Shown: positions 1 to 7,788, numbered from the stretch's first letter. The stretch is 22,909 nucleotides of DNA from Aliterella sp. RAGGC_92 (GCA_030826005.1 JAPJOW010000045.1:1-22909), one strand, 5' to 3'. The notes: generated by a model from the letters alone, not told the origin. Program-made: numbers and translations.

Positions 1-1027
1 CCTTAAACCACTCCGCGTCGTACTTGCAATAAGTACCTGCCCAAACAACGTGAATGCCCATTTCCCGCGCTAAAATCTTAGTCATTGCGGCGGCGTGGGT
101 GCTGTCGCCAAAAACTACAGCTTTTTTTCCAGTTAAATTTTGACAGTCAATCGAACGCGAAAACCAAGCCGCTTGAGATACGTGCAAAGTTTGCTCGTTG
201 ATAAAGTCTTCGTAGTTTACATTCGCGCCTTGATCGTTAAGTATCTGCCCAATTTTGCGAATGCAACGCGCTGTTTCTACTACACCCATCGGCGTAATAT
301 CTACATAAGGCATCCCAAATTCTTGTTCTAGATACTTCGCCGACATTACCCCTAGTTCCCGATATGGTACTAGGTTAAACCAAGCTTGAGAAAGTCTTTT
401 GAGATTAAGAACTGACGCTGCTTCAGGAATTACTTCATTTACTTCAATGCCTAAATCGGTCATCAGGCGCTTTAATTCGGTGCAATCGTGATGATTGTGG
501 AAGCCGAGACTTGAAATACCCAAAATATTTACTGAAGGATTTTCCGTTTTACCTGTAGGTAATTCGCCTTTTTTGCGGGCTTTTTCGGTGTATAGCTGGA
601 CAATTTGCCGCAACGTAATATCCGCCGCTTGCAACTCGTTGACGCGGTAGTGGTTGACATCTGCCAGCATGACATCGCACTTTGTATCAATAGAAGCACG
701 TTCGACAAAGTTTTCTAAGTCTTCTTGCAAAATGCTAGAGGTGCAGGTAGGAGTCAGCACGATTAAATCGGGTTGTTCTTCAGTGTCTTTGCGCGTGATA
801 TTGTCAACAACCTTTTCTTGAGAACCCCGCGCTAGTACGTTGCGGTCTACCGAACTAATGGTAACTGGAGTAAAATTGCGATCGCGCTCTAACATCGAAC
901 GCATAACGTTAAAGTAGTCGTCGCCAATCGGTGCGTGCATGATGGCATGGACGTTTTTAAAAGAGCTAGAAACTCGCAAAGTCCCAATGTGGGCGGGTCC
1001 TGCATACATCCAGTAAGCCAATTTCAT
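1..1027 (-). CDS. chlB: Light-independent protochlorophyllide reductase subunit B, 3' truncated by window edge
   Basis: Translating the minus strand from the ATG at 1025-1027 gives 342 codons running off the left edge; full-length ChlB is about 508 residues, so the C-terminal third is missing. The N-terminus MKLAYWMYAGPAHIGTLRV is diagnostic. ChlB pairs with ChlN in the nitrogenase-like, oxygen-sensitive dark-operative enzyme that reduces ring D of protochlorophyllide, with ChlL as electron donor. Visible residues are Asp36 (in APIGDDYFN), which in the family ligates the NB 4Fe-4S cluster, Cys95 in LTPTCTSSIL, and Asp294 in SRSIDCQNLTGK, at the position of the aspartate proposed as proton donor. 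No frame break is seen. chlL and chlN are not in the window. rph lies upstream on the same strand with a 148-base gap, so co-transcription is possible but not shown. Confidence 0.97.
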   Translation of the reverse strand, partial: MKLAYWMYAGPAHIGTLRVSSSFKNVHAIMHAPIGDDYFNVMRSMLERDRNFTPVTISSVDRNVLARGSQEKVVDNITRKDTEEQPDLIVLTPTCTSSILQEDLENFVERASIDTKCDVMLADVNHYRVNELQAADITLRQIVQLYTEKARKKGELPTGKTENPSVNILGISSLGFHNHHDCTELKRLMTDLGIEVNEVIPEAASVLNLKRLSQAWFNLVPYRELGVMSAKYLEQEFGMPYVDITPMGVVETARCIRKIGQILNDQGANVNYEDFINEQTLHVSQAAWFSRSIDCQNLTGKKAVVFGDSTHAAAMTKILAREMGIHVVWAGTYCKYDAEWFK

Positions 1028-1175
1028 ATCCTTGCAATGCTCCCTAATTTATAAAGCTTGGAATAGTTAAATTGATTAGTCTTGTAGTTTCCGATTGTCC
1101 CAGAGATATCGGGTACTAGAGCAGTTACTTACAATTTTTGCAACAAAACGATAAAGTGCTAAATTTACTCTTGCA

Positions 1176-1901
1176 TCAATGCCCATTTTTCAACGCCTGC
1201 TGCTGCGCGATAAATAGTTCCTTAATTCCTTTTTCGGCAAGATCGAGCATTTGATTGGTTTGATCCCGGCTAAAGCTGCCAACTTCTGCCGTTCCTTGAA
1301 TTTCTATAATGCCTAAGTTGCTATTCATGACTACATTTAAGTCTACTTCCGCCGCCACGTCTTCGGGGTAGTTTAAGTCTAAATAGGGTTCGCATTGGAG
1401 TATCCCCACCGAAACCGCCGCTACTTGGTGACGGATAGGAGAACGTTCTAAAGCTCCTTGTTTTATCAGGGATGCGATCGCATCCGACAGTGCCACAAAG
1501 CCCCCCGTAATCGAGGTTGTACGAGTTCCAGCATCGGCACTTAGTACGTCAGCATCAATAGTAATTGTCCGCTCTCCTAGTGCTTCTAAATCGATGGCTG
1601 CGCGCAAACTGCGCCCAATTAAGCGTTGAATTTCTTGGGTGCGTCCAGAGAGTTTCAATAATTCTCGTGGTTGACGCTGGGGGGTTGCGCCGGGTAACAT
1701 TCGATATTCTGCCGTTAGCCAGCCTTTTCCCGAACCGACTAAAAACTTAGGTACTTCATCGCTAATCGTTACCGTACAAAGGACTTGCGTATCACCGCAT
1801 CTCGTTAAAACCGAGCTTGCTGCAAAGCGCGTAAAGCCAAGTTCAAAGCTAATCGGACGCAACTGTTCGCTTTGTCTACCATCGGGACGTTGCCAAGCCA
1901 T
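1176..1901 (-). CDS. rph: Ribonuclease PH
   Basis: A 241-residue protein, the usual RNase PH length. It trims the 3' ends of tRNA precursors by phosphorolysis, releasing nucleoside diphosphates, in the cytoplasm as a ring-shaped hexamer. The N-terminal RPDGR motif (residues 5-9) is the family hallmark. Arg87 (in KLSGR) and Arg127 (in AGTRTTSITGG) match the phosphate- and RNA-binding arginines, and the acidic cluster at 175-187 (Asp175, Asp181, Asp187) matches the metal-binding aspartates. The start is an ATG just before AWQRPDGR, consistent with homologues. It is divergent from the cobO-like gene across 216 bases and precedes chlB on the same strand. Nothing in the sequence suggests loss of function. 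Confidence 0.97.
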   Translation of the reverse strand: MAWQRPDGRQSEQLRPISFELGFTRFAASSVLTRCGDTQVLCTVTISDEVPKFLVGSGKGWLTAEYRMLPGATPQRQPRELLKLSGRTQEIQRLIGRSLRAAIDLEALGERTITIDADVLSADAGTRTTSITGGFVALSDAIASLIKQGALERSPIRHQVAAVSVGILQCEPYLDLNYPEDVAAEVDLNVVMNSNLGIIEIQGTAEVGSFSRDQTNQMLDLAEKGIKELFIAQQQALKNGH

Positions 1902-2117
1902 GACTATTGCTCGCGAAAGTTAATTGATTAGCCAAGTTTATGACATTTTGCGATCGCATCAATGCCCCTTTTCCTCAAGTTACTCATAGTTTTTTAGAAA
2001 AAGTAACTATCTTTTAGCTGTTGACCTTCACTTATATCTAGTGTTAAATCAAAGGACTTAGCAAACAAATACGCTATATATCTGTATTATTTTTCTTCAA
2101 CGGTTAAATGTTGTCCT

Positions 2118-2654
2118 ATGGTTGCCCAGCTAGAAACCCCCGCTTTAACAACTCCTAATAGCCTACCTTATGCGATCGCGGGACTTGTGCAAGTATTTAC
2201 CTGTTCGCCGCGCTGCTTTTTTACAAGTGTCATGGCGCAAGCTTTAACAATCGCAGGACTTGGTACACCCGTATTAATCGTTCAATTTCTTAAAGGCGGT
2301 ATAGGACAAGGGTTTGAGAATCCGGTACAGTTAGGGCAAAATTTAGATTGGATTCGCTGCGACTTACCCCGTTATATCGACACTCCCCAACTAGACGAAG
2401 CCGAAACAAAGTCATTACTCGCATTGTGGCAGCATACCCAAAAAGTTGTATCTGAGGGAAAATATACTTTTGTGGTGTTGGACGAATTGAGTTTAGCGAT
2501 TTCTTTTGGCTTAATTCCTTTAGAAGAAGTATTGGAATTTATCAAAAATCGTCCTGCTCATGTAGACATTGTACTAACAGGTACAGAAATGCCCCCAGAG
2601 ATTCTAGAACTAGCCGACCAAATCACCGAAATTCGCCGCAGCCACCAGCCTTGA
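2118..2654 (+). CDS. CobO/CobA-type (corrinoid adenosyltransferase-like) protein lacking the P-loop
   Basis: 178 residues with the overall layout of ATP:corrinoid adenosyltransferases: a first strand ending in VQVFT (24-28), PVLIVQFLKGG (51-61), the Walker-B-like FVVLDELSLA (118-127), and the C-terminal DIVLTGTEMP...LADQITEI signature (150-172). The nucleotide-binding loop, GNGKGKTT in authentic enzymes, is replaced here by CSPRCFFT (29-36), with no P-loop glycines and no lysine. I recall related cyanobacterial proteins with a similarly altered loop, so this is probably a family trait and not a local mutation. Whether it adenosylates corrinoids is doubtful; it may be a regulatory or repurposed relative. 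It lies 67 bases upstream of dcd on the same strand and could share a transcript. Confidence 0.75.
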   Translation: MVAQLETPALTTPNSLPYAIAGLVQVFTCSPRCFFTSVMAQALTIAGLGTPVLIVQFLKGGIGQGFENPVQLGQNLDWIRCDLPRYIDTPQLDEAETKSLLALWQHTQKVVSEGKYTFVVLDELSLAISFGLIPLEEVLEFIKNRPAHVDIVLTGTEMPPEILELADQITEIRRSHQP

Positions 2655-2721
2655 GTATTAAATGTACTAAATTAATCTCTCTAAGTTATTCTAGAAAGTC
2701 TGTTGATTTAGTTGTAATACT

Positions 2722-4452
2722 GTGATTAAAAACGATATTTGGATTACTGAAATGGCTCAAGAGGGTATGATTACACCTTTTGAGCCACAATTAATTAGAA
2801 AACATCAGCATGACTCAGTATTACAACCTGTAATCAGCTATGGGCTTTCTTCCTATGGTTACGATATTCGTCTTTCTAGCGCAGAATTTCGCATCTTTCG
2901 CCACATCCCCGGAACGGTAGTAGATCCAAAAAACTTTAATCCTGAAAACTTAGAACAAACCCAATTACATACAGATAATAGTGGTAAATATTTTATTTTA
3001 CCTGCTCATTCCTACGGTTTAGGAGTAGCGTTAGAAAAGCTAGAAGTTCCCGCCAATATTACAGTTATTTGTATTGGAAAAAGCTCCTATGCAAGATGTT
3101 TTCGAGGAGATACTCGCGTAGCTTTGGCTGATGGGACATCTCCTACTTTAGAGGAAATGTCTCGCCGCGCTGAAAATGGCGAACAATTTTGGGGCTACAG
3201 TATTGGTCAACATGGAAGAATAATTGTCACTCTCTTAGAAAGTCCAAGATATATTGGTCGAGATTCTTTATTAAAGGTAACTTTAGATAATGACCAAGAG
3301 ATATTTTGTACGCCCGATCATCTTTTTCTTACCAGAGATGGTCGCATGGTTGAGGCACATACTCTTAAACCTCAAGATTCTTTAATGCCTTTATACCGTC
3401 AATTGGCTCGTGGCTACGAAATGGTTTACCAGCCACTCAACGGGTATCTTTACCCTACTCATAGATTGAGCGATGAGTGGAATTTAAAAAACAGTATTTA
3501 CAAAGATGTTTCTAATACTCACCGCCATCATGTTGATTTCAATCGGTTAAATAATAACCCTTGGAATATTATTAGGATGGATGCTTCAGAACATATTCGA
3601 CTGCACAATACTGAAAACTACGGTCATGAATTCGATCCTGACGAGCATGGAGAATCTATTAGAGAAGCGATCGCTAGATTAAAGCAAGATTCCCAGTGGA
3701 ATGCAATGTTTTCAGAGCAGCAGAGAGAAAAAGCTTTGAACTTCTGGCATGATCCTAAGTATACAGAAGCGCGTCAAAGAGTAATTGAAGGTAGGCAAAA
3801 TTGCTCTGAGGCTACAAGACTTGCCCATCGTCAGGCAATGCTTGAGTATTATAACAATGCAAAAGCAAGGGCTTTAACAGGCGAACATAGTAGACAAGTT
3901 TGGGCAAAAGATGACGGAACTAGACGTTTTCATCAATCTCTACTAATGAAAAAACTGGCAGATGCGTCCAAAACTCGCCATGAAATCACTGCTGATGTAG
4001 TCCGAAATGCTTTAGATAGTACGGGTTCTATCCGCGCGGCGGCTCGATTATTAAATTGCGATCGCTCGGTATTTAGACGCTTTCCTGAAGTTATCCAATC
4101 ATTTAGAGGTCAACCTCTGAAAAATCACAAAGTTGTATCTGTAGAAGATGTTCCTGGTACTCACGATGTTTATTGTTTAACTGTTCCTGAAGCAGGTAAT
4201 TTTGCTCTAGAAGCCGGAGTTTTTGTGCATAATTGCGGAATCATTGCTAATTTGACCCCTGCGGAAGCGGCTTGGCGAGGACATTTAACCTTAGAATTTT
4301 CTAATTCTTCTAGTGCAGACTGTCGAATTTATGCGAATGAAGGGGTTGTACAACTGCTATTTTTAGAAGGCGAACCTTGCGCTACAAGTTACGACGATCG
4401 CAAAGGGAAGTATCAAGACCAAGCTGAAGTTGTTACCTTAGCTAAAGTTTGA
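2722..4452 (+). CDS. dcd: dCTP deaminase precursor containing an in-frame intein
   Basis: Residues 1-125 and 505-576 together form a 197-residue dCTP deaminase, which converts dCTP to dUTP and ammonia and so feeds dTMP synthesis. The GTG start gives MIKNDIWITEMAQEGMITPF, as I recall for cyanobacterial Dcd; an internal ATG at 2752 is less likely, and no clear ribosome binding site is visible. By comparison with E. coli Dcd (Ser111, Arg115, Glu138), the active site maps to Ser121 and Arg125 in GKSSYAR and to Glu525 in HLTLEFSN. Residues 126-504 are an intein placed directly after Arg125, so activity should require splicing that rejoins SYAR to CGII. The host protein otherwise looks intact. Its 3' end overlaps the convergent thymidylate-synthase-family gene by 15 bases. 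Confidence 0.95.
   Translation: MIKNDIWITEMAQEGMITPFEPQLIRKHQHDSVLQPVISYGLSSYGYDIRLSSAEFRIFRHIPGTVVDPKNFNPENLEQTQLHTDNSGKYFILPAHSYGLGVALEKLEVPANITVICIGKSSYARCFRGDTRVALADGTSPTLEEMSRRAENGEQFWGYSIGQHGRIIVTLLESPRYIGRDSLLKVTLDNDQEIFCTPDHLFLTRDGRMVEAHTLKPQDSLMPLYRQLARGYEMVYQPLNGYLYPTHRLSDEWNLKNSIYKDVSNTHRHHVDFNRLNNNPWNIIRMDASEHIRLHNTENYGHEFDPDEHGESIREAIARLKQDSQWNAMFSEQQREKALNFWHDPKYTEARQRVIEGRQNCSEATRLAHRQAMLEYYNNAKARALTGEHSRQVWAKDDGTRRFHQSLLMKKLADASKTRHEITADVVRNALDSTGSIRAAARLLNCDRSVFRRFPEVIQSFRGQPLKNHKVVSVEDVPGTHDVYCLTVPEAGNFALEAGVFVHNCGIIANLTPAEAAWRGHLTLEFSNSSSADCRIYANEGVVQLLFLEGEPCATSYDDRKGKYQDQAEVVTLAKV
3097..4233 (+). mobile_element. Intein in Dcd with HNH endonuclease and helix-turn-helix (379 residues)
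   Basis: Precursor residues 126-504. Splicing motifs: Cys126 opens block A (CFRGDTRVALADG); block B has TPDH at 197-200 (in EIFCTPDHLFLT); block F is HDVYCLTVPEAGNF (481-494); block G ends GVFVHN at 499-504, with penultimate His503, terminal Asn504 and +1 residue Cys505. All canonical class 1 residues are present, so splicing is expected to work. The centre carries an HNH-type site: His269-His270 in THRHHVDFN, then LNNNPWN (276-282) and SEHIRLH (289-295). A basic helical stretch follows (about 310-420), then a helix-turn-helix (GSIRAAARLLNCDRSVFRRF, 435-454). No LAGLIDADG motif was seen. By family precedent the nuclease would cut the uninterrupted dcd allele and drive homing; activity is inferred. 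Confidence 0.95.
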
Positions 4453-5949
4453 TTTTAAAGCTCTGTCTTGAATGTAAGAGAATTGATGTAATAAAGCTAA
4501 TTCGGCTTTTTGTAATTCGCTTCCTAAATACATTGCGTGTCCAACTTGCAAAGCGGGACAATCGGCGGCTATTTGTCTACAAAGTCCCGTTGCAGATTTA
4601 CCAGAATAACAATTAACAACTTCTCCCGTTCCAGGGGTCATGTGTTCTACGATAATTGTGTCATTTTGGACGTTAATTACAAAACTACCAGCAGGATCGG
4701 CATAATCTCTTTGCGCTACGAGCTTTTTATACTGATTTTGAATTAAATTATCGGCATTTTCCCAGCAATCGTCGTAGATATGAGCGCTTTGGCTAATAGT
4801 AATTAATGCTCCCATCTGTAAGTTGTGGTTAGATTCGCATATCCGATCTAAGATATGTTTTTGCAATGCTCGTAACCCCATCGCATTAGCTACCCAAGCA
4901 GAAAACATATCATTGCTGCGAAATGTAGCAGTTAAAGATAGCTCGTTATCTACAACTCTTACCCAAATATGATTGAGACAGGGGGGACTATTATTTGCTT
5001 CGCCGTCCTGTACGTCCCATAAAGACATTACCGCTCTTGCTGAATCAATATCGTTGCTTAGTTTATTAATTACTTGTTCTACTTGATCAGTGCCAAAATG
5101 CGATCGCAATCTTTGCCCATAAGTATACTTAACTCCTTCTACCATCGGCGCATCGTCTAATATTTGCGAGACGTATTCGTTGATAAAAGTGCGATCGCAT
5201 GGGAGATAATTAGGTTCGGGAAAGTAAAACTCCTCTGGTTCATCGGTGACAATTGCCACTAAATCAATTAATTCTTGCCATTGTCCGTCGTAGCCAGTAG
5301 GTCTAATCGTCCCTGTAGTTTTAATCCGGTGAACGATTTTTACCCAAGTTTCGGCAATTGTGCGTCCTTCGATGCGGTGTCCGTAGCGCGTCCCTGGTAA
5401 TACTGTGGGTTCTACAGTGGCTAGAGGATAGGTTTGCGGCGTACTCCAAGGCTCTAGAGGCTCTTTCAGGGCGTAAGCTTTAACTTTACTTACCGCATCG
5501 GCGATTGTTTTAGCTTCCACCCATTCTATTGAATTGCGTAACGCTTCTAAAACTTCTCCGGGAATTTCTATATCTATATAACCTGTTACGGTAGAACGAA
5601 TTAGCCAACACTGTTTACCCGTGTCTGTAAGTCCCAATTGGAAGCCATTACAAAAAAAGTCAATTAAACACTTACTCGCTCCGGCGTTGCGGTCTTCTTT
5701 AGTAGCATTGATAACTACTAAGTAGCGTACAAAAGGATTTGCGATTAAATTGCGAATTAATAGCGAAATACCACGCGTGGGGCTATATAGTGCGCCTATA
5801 CCTGCATATTCCTCTTTTTGTAAGTGTTTAGCAATACTTTCCTTTACCGTCCACCCCGTTGCAATTACTGTTTGACCCGTACCGCAAATTATTTGATTTG
5901 GCTTGTAGGGGGGTTGATAAAAAATTTCCTTAGTTAAGAAACGAGTCAT
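4438..5949 (-). CDS. Thymidylate-synthase-family protein with N-terminal MtrA-like/DUF4346-type domain
   Basis: 503 residues, much longer than the roughly 265 of classical ThyA. The C-terminal half carries thymidylate synthase landmarks: YTYGQRLR (276-282), nucleophile Cys324 in SPPCLNHIWVRV, the phosphate-contact motif RSND (344-347), Asn355 at the position that selects dUMP over dCMP, and HIY at 390-392. The predicted reaction is dUMP to dTMP with methylene-tetrahydrofolate. The N-terminal part (about 1-150), including EEYAGIGALYSP, RNLIANPFVRYLVV and a Cys-rich stretch at 94-114, resembles the corrinoid-protein-like MtrA fold of archaeal methyltransferase subunits; I place it as DUF4346-like from memory, with moderate certainty. 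The gene converges on dcd with a 15-base overlap and acts in the same pathway. Cyanobacteria often use ThyX, so whether this is the main synthase is open. Confidence 0.82.
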   Translation of the reverse strand: MTRFLTKEIFYQPPYKPNQIICGTGQTVIATGWTVKESIAKHLQKEEYAGIGALYSPTRGISLLIRNLIANPFVRYLVVINATKEDRNAGASKCLIDFFCNGFQLGLTDTGKQCWLIRSTVTGYIDIEIPGEVLEALRNSIEWVEAKTIADAVSKVKAYALKEPLEPWSTPQTYPLATVEPTVLPGTRYGHRIEGRTIAETWVKIVHRIKTTGTIRPTGYDGQWQELIDLVAIVTDEPEEFYFPEPNYLPCDRTFINEYVSQILDDAPMVEGVKYTYGQRLRSHFGTDQVEQVINKLSNDIDSARAVMSLWDVQDGEANNSPPCLNHIWVRVVDNELSLTATFRSNDMFSAWVANAMGLRALQKHILDRICESNHNLQMGALITISQSAHIYDDCWENADNLIQNQYKKLVAQRDYADPAGSFVINVQNDTIIVEHMTPGTGEVVNCYSGKSATGLCRQIAADCPALQVGHAMYLGSELQKAELALLHQFSYIQDRALKSNFS

Positions 5950-6415
5950 TTTTTTACATTAATATATTACGAAATTGCAACATTCAAAATTGTATAAGTT
6001 TATATTCCCTTTTAATCGATGGCAATGCAAAAACTTAAGCAAATACTTAGAAAAATGTAGATATAAGCGATAGTGCAAGCGCGCAGGGGTTAGGGCTTCG
6101 CACTTAGTTAATAAGTAATTCTCCAAGGCTTAATTTTTAATTAAGTTTATAGGCAATTTAGATATCGACGTTAGAATAAGACGAGTTAGTAATGGGGATC
6201 AGCGAGTTTAGAGATAAAACCTACAAGAAAAAGTTTTAATAGTCTATCTAAAGTGGCAGGACAAGCACCTATACAGACTTACACAATAAAAATAGGAAGT
6301 TACCAATATTGCCCTTGACAATCGTTTAAGTCCTAAACAATTACTATTTGTTGGTTAAGTTTTGTAGATTTTCATTTTAATTTATTTTTTTCAAGTTCCT
6401 CAAAAAGGTAAAAAA
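5950..6415. other. Gene-free interval between divergent genes (466 bases)
   Basis: AT-rich and without a convincing reading frame or RNA gene. It must hold the promoters for the thymidylate-synthase-family gene (leftward) and the zinc-ribbon gene (rightward). Three things stand out. A hairpin at 6073-6103 pairs GTGCAAGC with GCTT-C-GCAC through one bulge. A perfect AT palindrome at 6129-6145 has CTTAATT and AATTAAG arms around TTT. An exact TTGACA lies at 6315-6320 upstream of the zinc-ribbon gene, but without a -10 box at standard spacing. None can be assigned a function from sequence alone. Confidence 0.5.
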
Positions 6416-6688
6416 ATGCAGGTAATTCAAAAAATTCGCTGTCCAAACTGCGGTAGTGAAGGCGAACGCCACTATATTGCCGAAAATAAGCTAATTCGGA
6501 CGCAATGCCCAACTTGCGACTATTTAATGGTTACGTGTTCCGATACGGGTAAAGTAATCGAGGCTTATGCACCAGGACTTGATAGCTGCCGTTTAAACTT
6601 GCGTAGCAGTACGAAGTTGTCCGCAAGCAGCGTTGGCTTCCAATCCGCGCGAGTAACGCACGCTAACAGCGATTTGCTGCTGTTGTAA
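6416..6688 (+). CDS. Small PriA-like zinc-ribbon protein with a C-terminal extension into the convergent gene
   Basis: The first 55 or so residues match a small cyanobacterial zinc-ribbon family that databases often label as a PriA fragment. Two knuckles are visible, CPNC at residues 9-12 and CPTC at 31-34, followed by DYLMVTCSDTGKVIEAYAPG. Its real function is unknown; nucleic-acid binding is a guess from the fold. As I recall, homologues stop within about five residues of EAYAPG, near 60 residues in all. Here the frame runs on for about 35 more residues, and the last 96 bases overlap the 3' end of rlmN antisense, so the tail looks like read-through after stop-codon loss or a small indel. 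The start has AAGG six to seven bases upstream. The first part is secure; the C-terminus is uncertain. Confidence 0.78.
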   Translation: MQVIQKIRCPNCGSEGERHYIAENKLIRTQCPTCDYLMVTCSDTGKVIEAYAPGLDSCRLNLRSSTKLSASSVGFQSARVTHANSDLLLL

Positions 6689-7666
6689 GGCATTTACAAA
6701 AGCTTGAATGGCGCGAGGGCTGGGACGCTCGTAATCTGCATCTGCAATGGGGTTGTAGGGAATTAAGTTTACATGGCATTGAAAGCCGCGTAGCAGTTGA
6801 GCAAGTTCTGTTGCTTGCTTTGGCGAATCATTTACCCCCGCCAATAAGACGTACTCAAAACTGATTCGCCGCCCAGTAATTTGCACGTATTCCTTACATT
6901 CAGTAATTAAATCGGTTAGGGAATAATTGTTAGCGCTAGGGATAAGTTCGGCGCGTAGGTTTTGGTTAGAGGCGTGGAGACTAACGGCTAAAGTCACTTG
7001 TAATTCGTGCCTAGCGAGTTTACGAATGCGCGAACGAATGCCAACGGTAGAAAGAGTTATGCAGCGCTGTCCAATACCTACATCTTGATTGAGCAATTGG
7101 ATTGCTTTTAAAACATTATCGGTATTTAATAACGGTTCGCCCATGCCCATAAAGACAATATGGCTGACGCGCCGTTTAAAATCTTCTTGAACGGTTAAAA
7201 CTTGATCGACAATTTCCCCCGCAGATAAATTGCGAGTAAAACCACCTTTTCCAGTAGCGCAAAAGTCGCAAGCCATCGCGCAGCCAACTTGACTTGAAAC
7301 GCAGACAGTTAGACGTTTTTCTGTGGGAATACCCACCGTCTCTACAACTAAACCGTCTGCTAGTTGCAGCAAATATTTTACAGTTTTATCGGGTGCAAGC
7401 GATCGCAAATGTACTTTCGAGCGTCCAATGGGGACATGAGCAACGCTACTGCGCCATTGTTTAGAAAAAACCGAGATATCTTCAAGACTTCGCGCCCCTT
7501 TATGGTAAATCCAATCGTGTAATTGTTTGCCACGATAGGCGGGTTGTCCTTGAGAAAGCACCCAATCTGTGAGTTCTTGTAAATTTAAACCTAATAGCGT
7601 TGAACTAGGCTGTCCTGAAGCAATAGTGGCAGTTTGTTCTAGTTGGGTTTGTTCTGTGCTGCCCAT
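6593..7666 (-). CDS. rlmN: Dual-specificity 23S rRNA A2503 / tRNA A37 C2-methyltransferase
   Basis: 357 residues, normal for RlmN, a radical-SAM enzyme that makes 2-methyladenosine at 23S rRNA position 2503 and at tRNA position 37. The 4Fe-4S ligands are Cys129, Cys133 and Cys136 in GCAMACDFC, the CxxxCxxC spacing specific to RlmN/Cfr enzymes. The two catalytic cysteines are also in place: Cys122, seven residues before the first ligand as in E. coli Cys118, and Cys348 in ANAACGQL near the C-terminus, matching E. coli Cys355. GMGEPLLN, a SAM-binding element, is present. The start is an ATG at 7664-7666, divergent from lgt across 122 bases. The 3' end overlaps the convergent zinc-ribbon frame by 96 bases. 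Confidence 0.97.
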   Translation of the reverse strand: MGSTEQTQLEQTATIASGQPSSTLLGLNLQELTDWVLSQGQPAYRGKQLHDWIYHKGARSLEDISVFSKQWRSSVAHVPIGRSKVHLRSLAPDKTVKYLLQLADGLVVETVGIPTEKRLTVCVSSQVGCAMACDFCATGKGGFTRNLSAGEIVDQVLTVQEDFKRRVSHIVFMGMGEPLLNTDNVLKAIQLLNQDVGIGQRCITLSTVGIRSRIRKLARHELQVTLAVSLHASNQNLRAELIPSANNYSLTDLITECKEYVQITGRRISFEYVLLAGVNDSPKQATELAQLLRGFQCHVNLIPYNPIADADYERPSPRAIQAFVNALQQQQIAVSVRYSRGLEANAACGQLRTATQV

Positions 7667-7773
7667 AAAAAGTAATTTTGGATATAAAAGCAGATATATT
7701 ACGACCTTAACTTATTGCCGATGAAACACGCAGTTTTGCCTGTGCGACTTCTTCAAGGGATAATAACTATTTA

Positions 7774-7778
7774 TGAGG
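7774..7778 (+). promoter_or_regulatory. Ribosome binding site of lgt
   Basis: GAGGA in TTATGAGGAATTATTTAG, nine bases before the lgt ATG at 7789. It is one of the few clear Shine-Dalgarno matches in the window. Confidence 0.6.
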
Positions 7779-7788
7779 AATTATTTAG

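Noticed and set aside
1978..2008. Inverted repeat AGTTACT/AGTAACT between rph and the cobO-like gene
   Set aside because: The arms are seven bases with a 17-base loop in AT-rich sequence; this is expected by chance and has no supporting context.
3097..4233. Group I intron or insertion sequence as the cause of the dcd interruption
   Set aside because: The insertion is in frame without stops, begins with Cys and ends with His-Asn before Cys, and carries intein blocks A, B, F and G, so protein splicing is the better explanation.
6315..6347. TTGACA with a downstream TACTAT as a sigma-70 promoter for the zinc-ribbon gene
   Set aside because: The spacer is 21 bases, beyond the workable range, and no better -10 is visible.
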